From: SIG603 sp963589785
Lineage (GTDB): Bacteria; Bacillota; Clostridia; Oscillospirales; Acutalibacteraceae
Assembly (NCBI GenBank): GCA_963589785.1
Contig: CAVAMJ010000022.1
Span: 1-20,301 of the forward strand
Direction: 5' to 3'
DNA length: 20,301 bases
Part shown: positions 1 through 6,971 of the stretch, one piece after another
Position numbering within the stretch: position 1 is the stretch's first letter
Layout: each line of letters starts with the position of its first letter
Notes under the pieces: generated by a model
Database searches by the model: none
What the model was told of the DNA's origin: nothing
Seen by the model: only the letters and a program-made list of their open reading frames with translations
Made by a program: the position numbers and the translations under genes

Positions 1-107
1 ATGTAGTAGAAGAAGAATATCTTAAACAAAAAGACATTTTCTTCGGAATTTCCGGAAATAGAGTTTTTAATTATGGTATTAAGCTGGACGAATTATCTGA
101 GAAATAA
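1..107 (+). CDS. C-terminal end of membrane-anchored accessory protein (partial)
   Basis: The reading frame is open from the window edge (first full codon at 3) to TAA at 105-107. The last 34 residues include EEYLKQKDIFFGIS and end in LDELSEK. They match the C-termini of the two accessory proteins in the facing operon, which carry EEYLNQKDPFLAIS and YLSLKKPFLAVS. The gene therefore belongs to the same family and holds the same place, directly before permease 1. The stop is 11 nt before the next start, so the two are surely cotranscribed. The start and any peptide gene ahead of it lie outside the window. The function is unknown; an extracellular Ig-like role is inferred from the family. Confidence 0.75.
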   Translation, partial: VVEEEYLKQKDIFFGISGNRVFNYGIKLDELSEK

Positions 108-118
108 AATTAGGAATT

Positions 119-1006
119 ATGATTAAATTATTGCGATTTTTACAAAATGAAATCTATAATATCATCAGAACCCGTGCTTTTCAGATAGTTATGTTAATTC
201 TGATGATAATGGTTATAGTTGACGGTGTATTGGCATATAAAATGTATAGCTTTGATTTGCAGACAACAATTAACAACTATGAAACTCTGGATGACGGTAC
301 ATTCAAAGAATATCCTTTTTTGCAAATAGATACTGTTTATAACTCATGGATTGGAGGAAGGGTGAATCAGGTTTTATCAATGATATTCTTTTACACACTT
401 CCCCTATTTTCTGTTATACCATACAGTTGGTCTTATCTTTCTGAAAAAAAGATCGGATATGACAGAGTGATGGTCACTCACCTCGGAAAGAAAACTTATT
501 TTTGGGGAAAGTATTTATCAGCTTTTGCTTCAGGCTTTATCACAGCCCTTTTACCCATGGTATTAAGTTTTATCCTTGTATGTTGTTTGATTCCGGCATA
601 CAAGCCAGATGTTGATTTTGATCTTTACTATCAAGTAAGAGGGAATTTAAAACTGTTGGCTAATTTGTATTATGTTCATCCTTTGATTACAGTGGTTCTT
701 AATATGTTGCAGATTAGTATATTTGCCGGTGCATGGGCAACGGTACCGTTTGTGTTATCCTTCTATGAAAAAAACAAGTTTGTGGTCATGCTCGCTCCTT
801 ATTTGTTTTTGATGTATTTAATTACATCATTAGAAAATGCATTTGCCTATCGTTCATACACAGAAACTTCAATTATCGACTACATTTGGTTGACAAGTCC
901 TTCTGAGAATCAACATTTATGGATATATCTTGTTCTAATGTTGGCAGTGATTGTTCCTCCGATAATTGCGGTTTTGGAAAGGAGCAAAAATGCAGATGTT
1001 TATTAA
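119..1006 (+). CDS. ABC-2 type transporter permease 1 (left copy)
   Basis: This 295-residue integral membrane protein has about six hydrophobic segments: one near residues 20-40, the others beyond residue 80. It is the size and shape of a LanE/BcrB-type ABC-2 permease. A conserved hydrophilic stretch after the first segment contains YNSWIGGRVN, which is repeated exactly in the paralogue at 5317-6198. The start follows AGGA at only 3 nt spacing, a weak site, so translation may depend on coupling to the gene ending at 107. The C-terminal ADVY-stop overlaps the start of permease 2. With permease 2 and the ATPase it should form a heteromeric exporter or immunity pump. The substrate is not known; an antimicrobial or signal peptide is inferred. 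Confidence 0.88.
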   Translation: MIKLLRFLQNEIYNIIRTRAFQIVMLILMIMVIVDGVLAYKMYSFDLQTTINNYETLDDGTFKEYPFLQIDTVYNSWIGGRVNQVLSMIFFYTLPLFSVIPYSWSYLSEKKIGYDRVMVTHLGKKTYFWGKYLSAFASGFITALLPMVLSFILVCCLIPAYKPDVDFDLYYQVRGNLKLLANLYYVHPLITVVLNMLQISIFAGAWATVPFVLSFYEKNKFVVMLAPYLFLMYLITSLENAFAYRSYTETSIIDYIWLTSPSENQHLWIYLVLMLAVIVPPIIAVLERSKNADVY

Positions 1007-1853
1007 GTTTTTTAAACATGATTTGGAATATGGAATAGGTCATGCTAAAAAGCGGTTGATTTTGACTTTTCTTGGTTTCTTTATCCTTTCTATTTATCAT
1101 TTTTGGGTAATTAGAATGTTTGAGATTAGCGCTACAGATTTTTTAAATACACCTGCAACTACAGCTGATTATTTCATTGCATTGATTGGAGGCTGCGGAA
1201 AAGTAACTTTCATGTCAGGTATGGACAACGATTTCTCAATGCCGACTATTTGGTTTATGTTCATTCTTTGGATGCAATTTGTTTCGCTCTATTATCCGTT
1301 TAACGAATTAAACGGAATAGGTAAGCATTTAATGGTGCTGTCAGGTGGTCGTGGTATTTGGTGGTTTTCAAAATGTGCCTGGACGGTAATCAATACCATA
1401 GTAAGCTATTTGCTGATTTTCCTTTCAAGTACTATATGTGGATTGTGTTTTGGGGCAAAACTCAGCATGAATGCAAGCTGGTATCTTTTCAAAGAATTGG
1501 CTATGAATATGGATGACCTTACAACAAGTGTCTCGTGGAACATAACCTCAGTATTTTTTATGGTTGGTTTTGTTTTGGTTACGTTGGCACTGTTACAGCT
1601 TTTGCTTTCTCTATTGATTAAGCCATTATTCAGCTACTTTTTGCTTGTAGGATACTTTTTTGCGGGTGCTTACTTTCAATATCCGGCATTATTTTCAAAT
1701 TACGCTATGCCGGCAAGAAATGCGCTTCTTGTAACAACAGGACTTGATATGACAGGCGGAGTTGTCATCGGCTTATGGATTTCAGTTTTGAGTGTTATAA
1801 TCGGATATTATGTTTTCAAAAATCGGGATATATTGGATTCTGATATGACATAA
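996..1853 (+). CDS. ABC-2 type transporter permease 2 (left copy)
   Basis: This hydrophobic protein of 285 residues (from MFIKFF) has about six membrane segments and is the LanG-like partner of permease 1. The frame is open further upstream, from a TTG at 966 through an ATG at 990. I chose ATG 996 because the paralogue at 4500-5327 begins at the equivalent ATG (MFIKFLEHDLKYGIG) and GGAAAGGAG at 976-984 lies 11 nt before it. ATG 990, spaced 5 nt, remains possible. The gene overlaps the end of permease 1 by 11 nt. A conserved stretch reads NELNGIGKHLMVLSG here and KDLDGVGKHLIVLSG in the paralogue. The C-terminus is 10 residues longer than the paralogue's. Confidence 0.87.
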   Translation: MFIKFFKHDLEYGIGHAKKRLILTFLGFFILSIYHFWVIRMFEISATDFLNTPATTADYFIALIGGCGKVTFMSGMDNDFSMPTIWFMFILWMQFVSLYYPFNELNGIGKHLMVLSGGRGIWWFSKCAWTVINTIVSYLLIFLSSTICGLCFGAKLSMNASWYLFKELAMNMDDLTTSVSWNITSVFFMVGFVLVTLALLQLLLSLLIKPLFSYFLLVGYFFAGAYFQYPALFSNYAMPARNALLVTTGLDMTGGVVIGLWISVLSVIIGYYVFKNRDILDSDMT

Positions 1854-1866
1854 CAGAGGTTGATTT

Positions 1867-2517
1867 ATGGAAATTATTATTGATAACGTTACAAAGGTTA
1901 TAAAAGGAATAACCATTATTCAAGATGTTTCTCTCACGCTTCATAGCGGTACCGTTTATGGCTTGCGTGGAGTGAACGGCTCGGGTAAAACAATGCTTAT
2001 GCGATTGATTGCGGGTTTAATTCGCCCGACTAAAGGAACAATTACTATTGACGGAAAACAGCTTGGAAAGGACATTACCTTTCCCCCAGACATCGGATTG
2101 TTGATTGAGAACCCCGCATTCATTGATAATTACACAGCACTCCAAAATCTAAAGCTTATAGCTAATATTCACAGGGTAGTCGGTGAAGACAGGATAAGAG
2201 AAATAATTGAGCAAGTTGGTTTGAATCCGGATGACAAAAGAAAGTATAAGCAGTTTTCTCTTGGTATGAAACAGCGTCTTGGAATTGCTGGTGCGGTACT
2301 CGAAAATCCCAAACTGATTTTGATCGATGAGCCGACAAATGCACTTGATACTGACGGAATTGAGATGGTGAGACAGCTTGTGCGAGAGCAGAAAGACAAT
2401 GGCGCATTAGTAGTCTTAGCTTGCCATGATTTTTCGGTACTTAAAGAGCTTTCTGATGAAATTTACTTTGTTAAGGAAGGACGAGTGACGCCTTATGAGA
2501 GTGAAAGCATCGAATAA
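1867..2517 (+). CDS. ABC transporter ATPase, BcrA/LanF type with E-loop (left copy)
   Basis: This 216-residue cytoplasmic nucleotide-binding subunit energises permeases 1 and 2. Walker A is GVNGSGKT at 35-42, the signature is FSLGMKQR at 130-137, Walker B is LILIDEP at 150-156, the D-loop is at 157-161 and the switch histidine is H187. The usual Q-loop glutamine is replaced by E81 (LLIENPAF), the E-loop known from lantibiotic-immunity ATPases (LanF) and BcrA relatives. The protein is shorter than BcrA because it lacks the extra C-terminal domain. AGAGG lies about 7 nt before the ATG. The last 23 nt overlap the next gene. The E-loop and the two unlike permeases point to peptide immunity or export; the substrate is unproven. 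Confidence 0.93.
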   Translation: MEIIIDNVTKVIKGITIIQDVSLTLHSGTVYGLRGVNGSGKTMLMRLIAGLIRPTKGTITIDGKQLGKDITFPPDIGLLIENPAFIDNYTALQNLKLIANIHRVVGEDRIREIIEQVGLNPDDKRKYKQFSLGMKQRLGIAGAVLENPKLILIDEPTNALDTDGIEMVRQLVREQKDNGALVVLACHDFSVLKELSDEIYFVKEGRVTPYESESIE

Positions 2518-3139
2518 AAAAGCTATTATTGTCGTCTTAGTTTTAGTTATCATCACGCTTGTATCAGTGAGAATTTGGTATGTTAATCAAAAAGCATATA
2601 AATTTGCAACTGAAGAGTACAGTGTCGGAGATTGGATTTCATTGGACGGAAACTTTTTTTCAAGCAGAGATGCAGAAAATAACGACGGTTACTCTCTTTG
2701 TGTCAGCAAGGCAGAAGTAATCACCTATGAGGAGTTTATGCAAAGATTCGGCAAATCAACTGATTATCTTGCAGAAAGCTCAAGACATGATGTTATTTTG
2801 CTGACTGTCGATGTTAAAAACGAAGATAACGAAGACGGTGGAGTTTTTATAAGAGATATGAACCTTTTTAATGCATGGCGTTCTACTTATTACTGTAAAA
2901 ACAATGTGTACATGAAGATTGCTAATCCAAATTTGCCAAAAACAACAGACGGAATTAAGGTAAAACCCGGAACGGAAGCGACTATGTATATGGTTTATGC
3001 GACTGACGGAGCGGCAGACGGTATCACATATCTTGAAAAGCTCGAAGCAAAGGGTACGAAAAATTTTACGATGTATCTGAATGTGAGCCGTTACCCAATC
3101 TTAAAAACTATTAAACTCAATTTGACAATGCCTGAATAA
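2495..3139 (+). CDS. Membrane-anchored accessory protein of the transporter (left copy)
   Basis: The protein has 214 residues: a short basic N-terminus, one hydrophobic segment (about residues 9-27) and an extracytoplasmic domain. The domain starts YSVGDWISLDG and carries KSTDYLAESSRHDVILLT, a block almost identical in the paralogue at 3181-3831. It looks like a small beta-rich domain of the DUF4352/DUF5028 sort; that label is from memory and unchecked. An in-frame TGA lies three codons before the ATG, so the start is fixed. The start sits inside the ATPase gene (23-nt overlap), which suggests translational coupling. Possible roles are substrate capture, immunity or transporter stabilisation; none is shown. 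Confidence 0.85.
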   Translation: MRVKASNKKAIIVVLVLVIITLVSVRIWYVNQKAYKFATEEYSVGDWISLDGNFFSSRDAENNDGYSLCVSKAEVITYEEFMQRFGKSTDYLAESSRHDVILLTVDVKNEDNEDGGVFIRDMNLFNAWRSTYYCKNNVYMKIANPNLPKTTDGIKVKPGTEATMYMVYATDGAADGITYLEKLEAKGTKNFTMYLNVSRYPILKTIKLNLTMPE

Positions 3140-3141
3140 AC

Positions 3142-3175
3142 AAAAATGCACCGATTGTTATATCGGTGCATTTTT
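3142..3175. terminator. Bidirectional rho-independent terminator between convergent operons
   Basis: ATGCACCGAT (3146-3155) pairs with ATCGGTGCAT (3162-3171) around the 6-nt loop TGTTAT. The flanking A4 and T5 tracts extend pairing and give a U-tract on either strand. It begins 2 nt after the left stop codon and ends 5 nt before the right stop codon, so it ends both operons and limits antisense read-through. Confidence 0.93.
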
Positions 3176-3180
3176 AATTT

Positions 3181-3831
3181 TCACTGTGGATCTTCGGGGA
3201 TAGGAATTGAAAAATGAATATACTTTTTAGTGGGGTACCAGCTGATATTTAAGTAAAGATCTGCATATTTATGGTCTTTGCTTGCTTCCTCTTGTAAGAA
3301 AGTTACTCCATCAGCACGAACAGAAGATGTGTAAGCTACTTTTAAGGTGTATTCTGTGTTTGGTTGTATGTTAATAAAAGCTTGCCCATAACCCGTGTTT
3401 ATCTTAGGCTCGCAAATAGCTTCGTAAGTAGAATCAAAGTTATAATAACAAGAAAAATATTTGTTTAACAAATTGAAAAAGCTAAGGTAAAGATAACCGT
3501 CACTATTCTCGTTTTTAATATTCAGCGTTAACAGTATAACATCATGCCTTGAAGCCTTTGCTAAATAATCGGTACTCTTATTGTATCTTGTCATAAAATC
3601 TTCGTATTTTACAACCTCGACATCAGCTAATTGAACGGAATAACCGTCAGTATTTTCTGCTTTAGTCGTAATGTAGTCTCCTTCAAGTGCTACCCAATCA
3701 CCTAATTCATACTTTTTTTCATATAAAGGAGCTGCGTTTGCATTAACATACCAAACACGAAATGAATATAAAGCGACAAAAATAAGAATTACGGGAATTA
3801 TTATCTTTTTATTCCACATTTTCATTTTCAT
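3181..3831 (-). CDS. Membrane-anchored accessory protein of the transporter (right copy)
   Basis: The protein has 216 residues and is the paralogue of the product at 2495-3139. It has a basic start (MKMKMWNKK), one hydrophobic segment (about residues 9-25) and an extracytoplasmic domain beginning YELGDWVALEG. The shared core is KSTDYLAKASRHDVILLT, and there is a second conserved patch LYLNISWYPT near the C-terminus. The middle (about residues 115-165) has diverged strongly from the left copy and may hold the specificity. The ATG lies inside the ATPase gene with a 23-nt overlap, and TGA stands in frame three codons upstream. It is the last gene of its operon, 5 nt from the shared terminator. 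Function unknown. Confidence 0.85.
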   Translation of the reverse strand: MKMKMWNKKIIIPVILIFVALYSFRVWYVNANAAPLYEKKYELGDWVALEGDYITTKAENTDGYSVQLADVEVVKYEDFMTRYNKSTDYLAKASRHDVILLTLNIKNENSDGYLYLSFFNLLNKYFSCYYNFDSTYEAICEPKINTGYGQAFINIQPNTEYTLKVAYTSSVRADGVTFLQEEASKDHKYADLYLNISWYPTKKYIHFSIPIPEDPQ

Positions 3832-4459
3832 ATTCTGTCACACATCCCTCCTTAACAAAATATATCACATCGGATAATGCCTTAAGGACGGAAAAGTCAT
3901 GACAAGCTAAGACGATTAATGCTCCTCTCTTCTTTTGCTCAATGATTAACTCTCTTACCATTTCTATTCCGTCGGTATCGAGAGCATTGGTAGGTTCATC
4001 GATTAAGATAAGTTTAGGATTTTCGAGTATTGCACCGGCAATTCCAAGACGCTGTTTCATACCAAGAGAAAACTGTTTGTACTTTCTTTTGTCATCAGGA
4101 TTTAAGCCAACCTGTTCAATGACTTCACGAATTCGATTTTCATCTACAGCTTTGTGAATGTTGGCAATTAATTTTAGATTTTGAAAGGCTGTGTAGTTGT
4201 CGATAAAAGCAGGATTTTCTATCAGTAAACCTATGTCAGGCGGAAATGTGATGTCTTTACCGAGCTCTTTTCCGTCAATTGTGATTGTACCTTTGGTCGG
4301 TCTGATCAAGCCCGCTATCAATCGCATGAGCATTGTTTTGCCGGAGCCGTTTACTCCACGCAAACCGTAAACTGTTCCGCTTTCAAGAGAAAGGGATACA
4401 TCTCGGATAACGGTTATACCTTTTATTACTTTTGTTACATTATTTATTTCGATTTTCAT
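3809..4459 (-). CDS. ABC transporter ATPase, BcrA/LanF type with E-loop (right copy)
   Basis: The protein has 216 residues and differs from the left copy at about 28 positions, nearly all in the N-terminal 26, residues 103-113 and the C-terminal 45. Walker A, the E-loop (LLIENP), the FSLGMKQR signature, Walker B and the switch histidine are all intact, so it should be active. The encoding DNA has many synonymous differences except for a 38-nt block at 4038-4075 (the signature motif) that is identical to 2251-2288. GTGAGGA precedes the ATG. It is the motor for permeases 1 and 2 of the right operon; subunit exchange with the left operon is plausible given the conserved core. Confidence 0.93.
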   Translation of the reverse strand: MKIEINNVTKVIKGITVIRDVSLSLESGTVYGLRGVNGSGKTMLMRLIAGLIRPTKGTITIDGKELGKDITFPPDIGLLIENPAFIDNYTAFQNLKLIANIHKAVDENRIREVIEQVGLNPDDKRKYKQFSLGMKQRLGIAGAILENPKLILIDEPTNALDTDGIEMVRELIIEQKKRGALIVLACHDFSVLKALSDVIYFVKEGCVTEYENENVE

Positions 4460-4499
4460 AAATCCTCACTACTGTCAATTATCTGTGCCAATAATATCC

Positions 4500-5327
4500 C
4501 TATTGGAAAACAAAATAACCGATTGCAATACTTAATAAAATTATCCAAGCTCCGATTAAAACTCCCGAAGCGTTACTTAGTCCTGTGGAAACAATAGTGC
4601 TGTTTCGTGCACCAAGCACATAGTTTGCATAAAGAAACGGACTTTGCTTGAATGTTGCGGCAAAAATGTAAGCGGACATTAGAAAAAAGCTGATCATCGG
4701 TTTTGCTAAAAGTGAGATAAGAAGCTGCATCATAGATAATGCAATTAAAGAAAATCCTATCATTAGAAAAACAGATGTTAAGTTCCAGACGGTCGAAGAA
4801 GTTAGAGCAACTTCATCTATATTCAGGATCCTATACAAGTATGTATTTGAATTCATGCTAAGTTTTCCGCCGAATATTAAACCGACAAATGTACATGATG
4901 CAAAAATCACTAAATAATTAAGAGTTGTGTTGATAACCGTCCAAGTGCATTTTGAAAGCCACCAAACACCTCTGCTGCCGGAGAGAACGATTAAATGCTT
5001 TCCTACACCGTCAAGATCTTTAAAAGGATAGTAGAGATTTATGAACATTATCCAGAGAATGAAAACAAGCCATACCGATGGAACAGAATAATCGCTTGTG
5101 CCGTCACTGAATAAGTTTGGTTTTCCGTATCCTCCAACAATTGATAAGAAATAATCGGCTGTTGTAACAGGAGTGTTAAAATACTCGGGATTTGTAATTT
5201 TGAAAATTCTCAAGGTGAAAAAATGATATAAGGCAAGAAATGCAAACATTAGAAAGCTAATTAGCAAACGTTTTTTGTTGCTGCCTATTCCGTATTTCAA
5301 GTCATGCTCGAGGAATTTAATAAACAT
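4500..5327 (-). CDS. ABC-2 type transporter permease 2 (right copy, shortened C-terminus)
   Basis: The membrane protein has 275 residues and about six hydrophobic segments, colinear with the 285-residue left copy. It begins MFIKFLEHDLKYGIG; its ATG lies inside the ADVY-stop end of permease 1 (11-nt overlap), with a GGGGG-type ribosome site 10 nt upstream. It ends YFVFQ-stop, where the left copy continues for ten more hydrophilic residues. The DNA after the stop still resembles the left copy's tail, shifted by a short indel, so the end was probably lost by a small deletion. The last membrane segment is complete and function is likely kept. Confidence 0.87.
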   Translation of the reverse strand: MFIKFLEHDLKYGIGSNKKRLLISFLMFAFLALYHFFTLRIFKITNPEYFNTPVTTADYFLSIVGGYGKPNLFSDGTSDYSVPSVWLVFILWIMFINLYYPFKDLDGVGKHLIVLSGSRGVWWLSKCTWTVINTTLNYLVIFASCTFVGLIFGGKLSMNSNTYLYRILNIDEVALTSSTVWNLTSVFLMIGFSLIALSMMQLLISLLAKPMISFFLMSAYIFAATFKQSPFLYANYVLGARNSTIVSTGLSNASGVLIGAWIILLSIAIGYFVFQ

Positions 5328-6198
5328 CAGCTCTCATCCCCCTTTCGATTACAATTCCAAGCGGAATTAAAATCAATAAAAGCATAACTGTTAGGTAAAA
5401 TAACAATGACTGAGCACTGTCAGGGCTTGTCAGCCAGATATAATTTATTATAGAAGTACCAATATACAGCCTGAAAACAGAAGCTTTTTCCAGCAATGCA
5501 ATTAAATAGATAAGGATAAGATACGGCACGAAAAGAACTATATATCTATTCTTAACAAAGAAAGATAGTGCAAGCGGAACAGCAGCCCATGCACCCGCAA
5601 ATATACCGTTCATAATCACATTAAGAAACACTGTGCACAATGGATGGAGATAATATAAATTTCCAAGAATTTTGTTGTGATTCACTTGATAATAGAGAGC
5701 GGTATTAATATCCGGTTTATAAGCCGGAATTGTGGCAAAGGTTATAGCTATGCTGATTAGCAAAGGAATTGTGACGGTTATAAAACCAGAAAAAAAACAA
5801 GAAGCATATTTTCCCAAAAAGTATTTCTTTTTTCCCAGCTTAGAAGCCATAATTCTGTCATAGCCGCGTTTTTGCTCTGATAATAAAGACCAACTGTATG
5901 GAATGACAACAAATATCGGCAATGTATTGAAAAATACGGTTGTCAATATGGTGTTTACTCTGCCGCCAATCCAAGAATTGTAAACGGTATAAAGCTGTAA
6001 ATAAGGATATGTCTCGTAAACTCCGTCGGTTATTGCAATATTATTAATTGTTGCCTCTAAATTTGTTTTATAATCAGAATAAGCAAGGACACTGTCAGCA
6101 ATAACAATCGCAGTTAAAATAGATACAACAATAAGAAAGCTTTTACTGTGAAATACGTTGTATACTTCGTTTTTAAAATATCTCAAAAACTCTCTCAT
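5317..6198 (-). CDS. ABC-2 type transporter permease 1 (right copy)
   Basis: The protein has 293 residues from ATG 6198 (MREFLRYFKNEVYN), about six membrane segments, and is the paralogue of 119-1006. It shares the external motif YNSWIGGRVN and the end RADVY. Upstream in-frame starts exist at ATG 6204 and GTG 6207. I chose 6198 because it aligns residue for residue with the left copy's MIKLLRFLQNEIYN and because AGGTGA lies 5 nt before it; for ATG 6204 the same site would be too close. The previous gene stops 5 nt upstream and permease 2 overlaps the end. It is a subunit of a heteromeric pump; the substrate is inferred to be a peptide. Confidence 0.87.
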   Translation of the reverse strand: MREFLRYFKNEVYNVFHSKSFLIVVSILTAIVIADSVLAYSDYKTNLEATINNIAITDGVYETYPYLQLYTVYNSWIGGRVNTILTTVFFNTLPIFVVIPYSWSLLSEQKRGYDRIMASKLGKKKYFLGKYASCFFSGFITVTIPLLISIAITFATIPAYKPDINTALYYQVNHNKILGNLYYLHPLCTVFLNVIMNGIFAGAWAAVPLALSFFVKNRYIVLFVPYLILIYLIALLEKASVFRLYIGTSIINYIWLTSPDSAQSLLFYLTVMLLLILIPLGIVIERGMRADVY

Positions 6199-6203
6199 AT
6201 TCA

Positions 6204-6968
6204 TCACCTGTTATCAGAAATGATTGTATTTGGCAGTAAAATGCCATACTTATATTCATTACTGGATGACACAGCCAAAAATGGTTTTTTCAGCGAAAGA
6301 TAAGAACGGTCAATTAAATATCTGATAACGAACTCCTTGGTTTCCCCTTTGTTCAATTCAAAAACAGAAAACGTGTTTTCTGCGTGAGGTGTTATATATA
6401 AGTCGTATAACGAATAACGGCTACTTACACTAAAATAGTATTCTGTATTACTTATATTTTCCGGAATCAAATCTTCGTAAGCGCCGAGTTTAAATATTGA
6501 ACTGTCAAAGAGGTAGCTTTGTCCACTTAGTTTAGCGGCATTTATGTTCGAAAGAGTTACATCAAACTCAATTATGCAAGGATCTTCAAATTGAGAGCTG
6601 TCATTTATCCACGAATCCATGATAGCGTCATCATTTTCTGAAAAATCACATATTTTGACATCATTAACAGTAATTGTCATATCACCGTCAAACCCAAGAA
6701 ATACAGAATTTTCTTCTTGCTGTTCTCCTTGAGTATACTGTCTGCTGCGTAGAGCTAAGTTTTCGTTTACTTCAGCAAATGATGAGATAATTTCATCTGC
6801 TTTAGCAGACTGTTCTACAATTGTAATGCTTTCTTGATTACTGCTCGGTATCTCTTCATCATCGCTTATTTCAGAGTTATCTTTACCTGAGAACGAAAAG
6901 AAAATGATTGAAAAAGCTGACAGTGCGATAAAAATCGCACTGAACAGCAATATTGTTTTTTTATTCAT
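6204..6968 (-). CDS. Membrane-anchored extracellular accessory protein, intact copy
   Basis: The protein has 254 residues: a signal-anchor segment (about residues 4-26, no lipobox cysteine), an acidic Ser/Glu-rich linker (about 28-75), and a C-terminal domain from about residue 90 with FDGDMTITVNDVKICDFS and, near the end, a YLSLKKPFLAVSS patch. The same domain is in the broken gene just upstream and in the fragment at 1-107, so the family is duplicated in tandem here. It lies 3 nt after that gene and 5 nt before permease 1. The domain has the alternating pattern of a beta-sandwich (DUF4352-like, unchecked). A role beside the pump in binding or immunity is inferred from context only. Confidence 0.83.
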   Translation of the reverse strand: MNKKTILLFSAIFIALSAFSIIFFSFSGKDNSEISDDEEIPSSNQESITIVEQSAKADEIISSFAEVNENLALRSRQYTQGEQQEENSVFLGFDGDMTITVNDVKICDFSENDDAIMDSWINDSSQFEDPCIIEFDVTLSNINAAKLSGQSYLFDSSIFKLGAYEDLIPENISNTEYYFSVSSRYSLYDLYITPHAENTFSVFELNKGETKEFVIRYLIDRSYLSLKKPFLAVSSSNEYKYGILLPNTIISDNR

Positions 6969-6971
6969 AAA

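Larger units (their letters stand above)
1..6968. repeat. Inverted pair of paralogous ABC-transporter operons
   Basis: Genes on the plus strand (1-3139) and minus strand (3181-6968) are the same series of five families in mirror order around the terminator at 3142-3175: accessory protein, permease 1, permease 2, ATPase, second accessory protein. Protein similarity is obvious by eye. The ATPases differ at about 28 of 216 positions, the permeases share roughly half their residues, and the terminal accessory proteins share less. Gene junctions are conserved too: both ATPase/accessory overlaps are 23 nt, and permease 2 starts inside the ADVY-stop end of permease 1 in both. Synonymous sites differ widely, so this is an old duplication or two related acquisitions, not a recent copy. 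Confidence 0.9.

Noticed and set aside
1951..4390. Recent gene conversion between the two ATPase genes
   Set aside because: Proteins are nearly identical from residue 27 to 102, but the DNA there differs at many third positions. That is purifying selection. Only the 38-nt signature-motif block is identical, too short to prove conversion.
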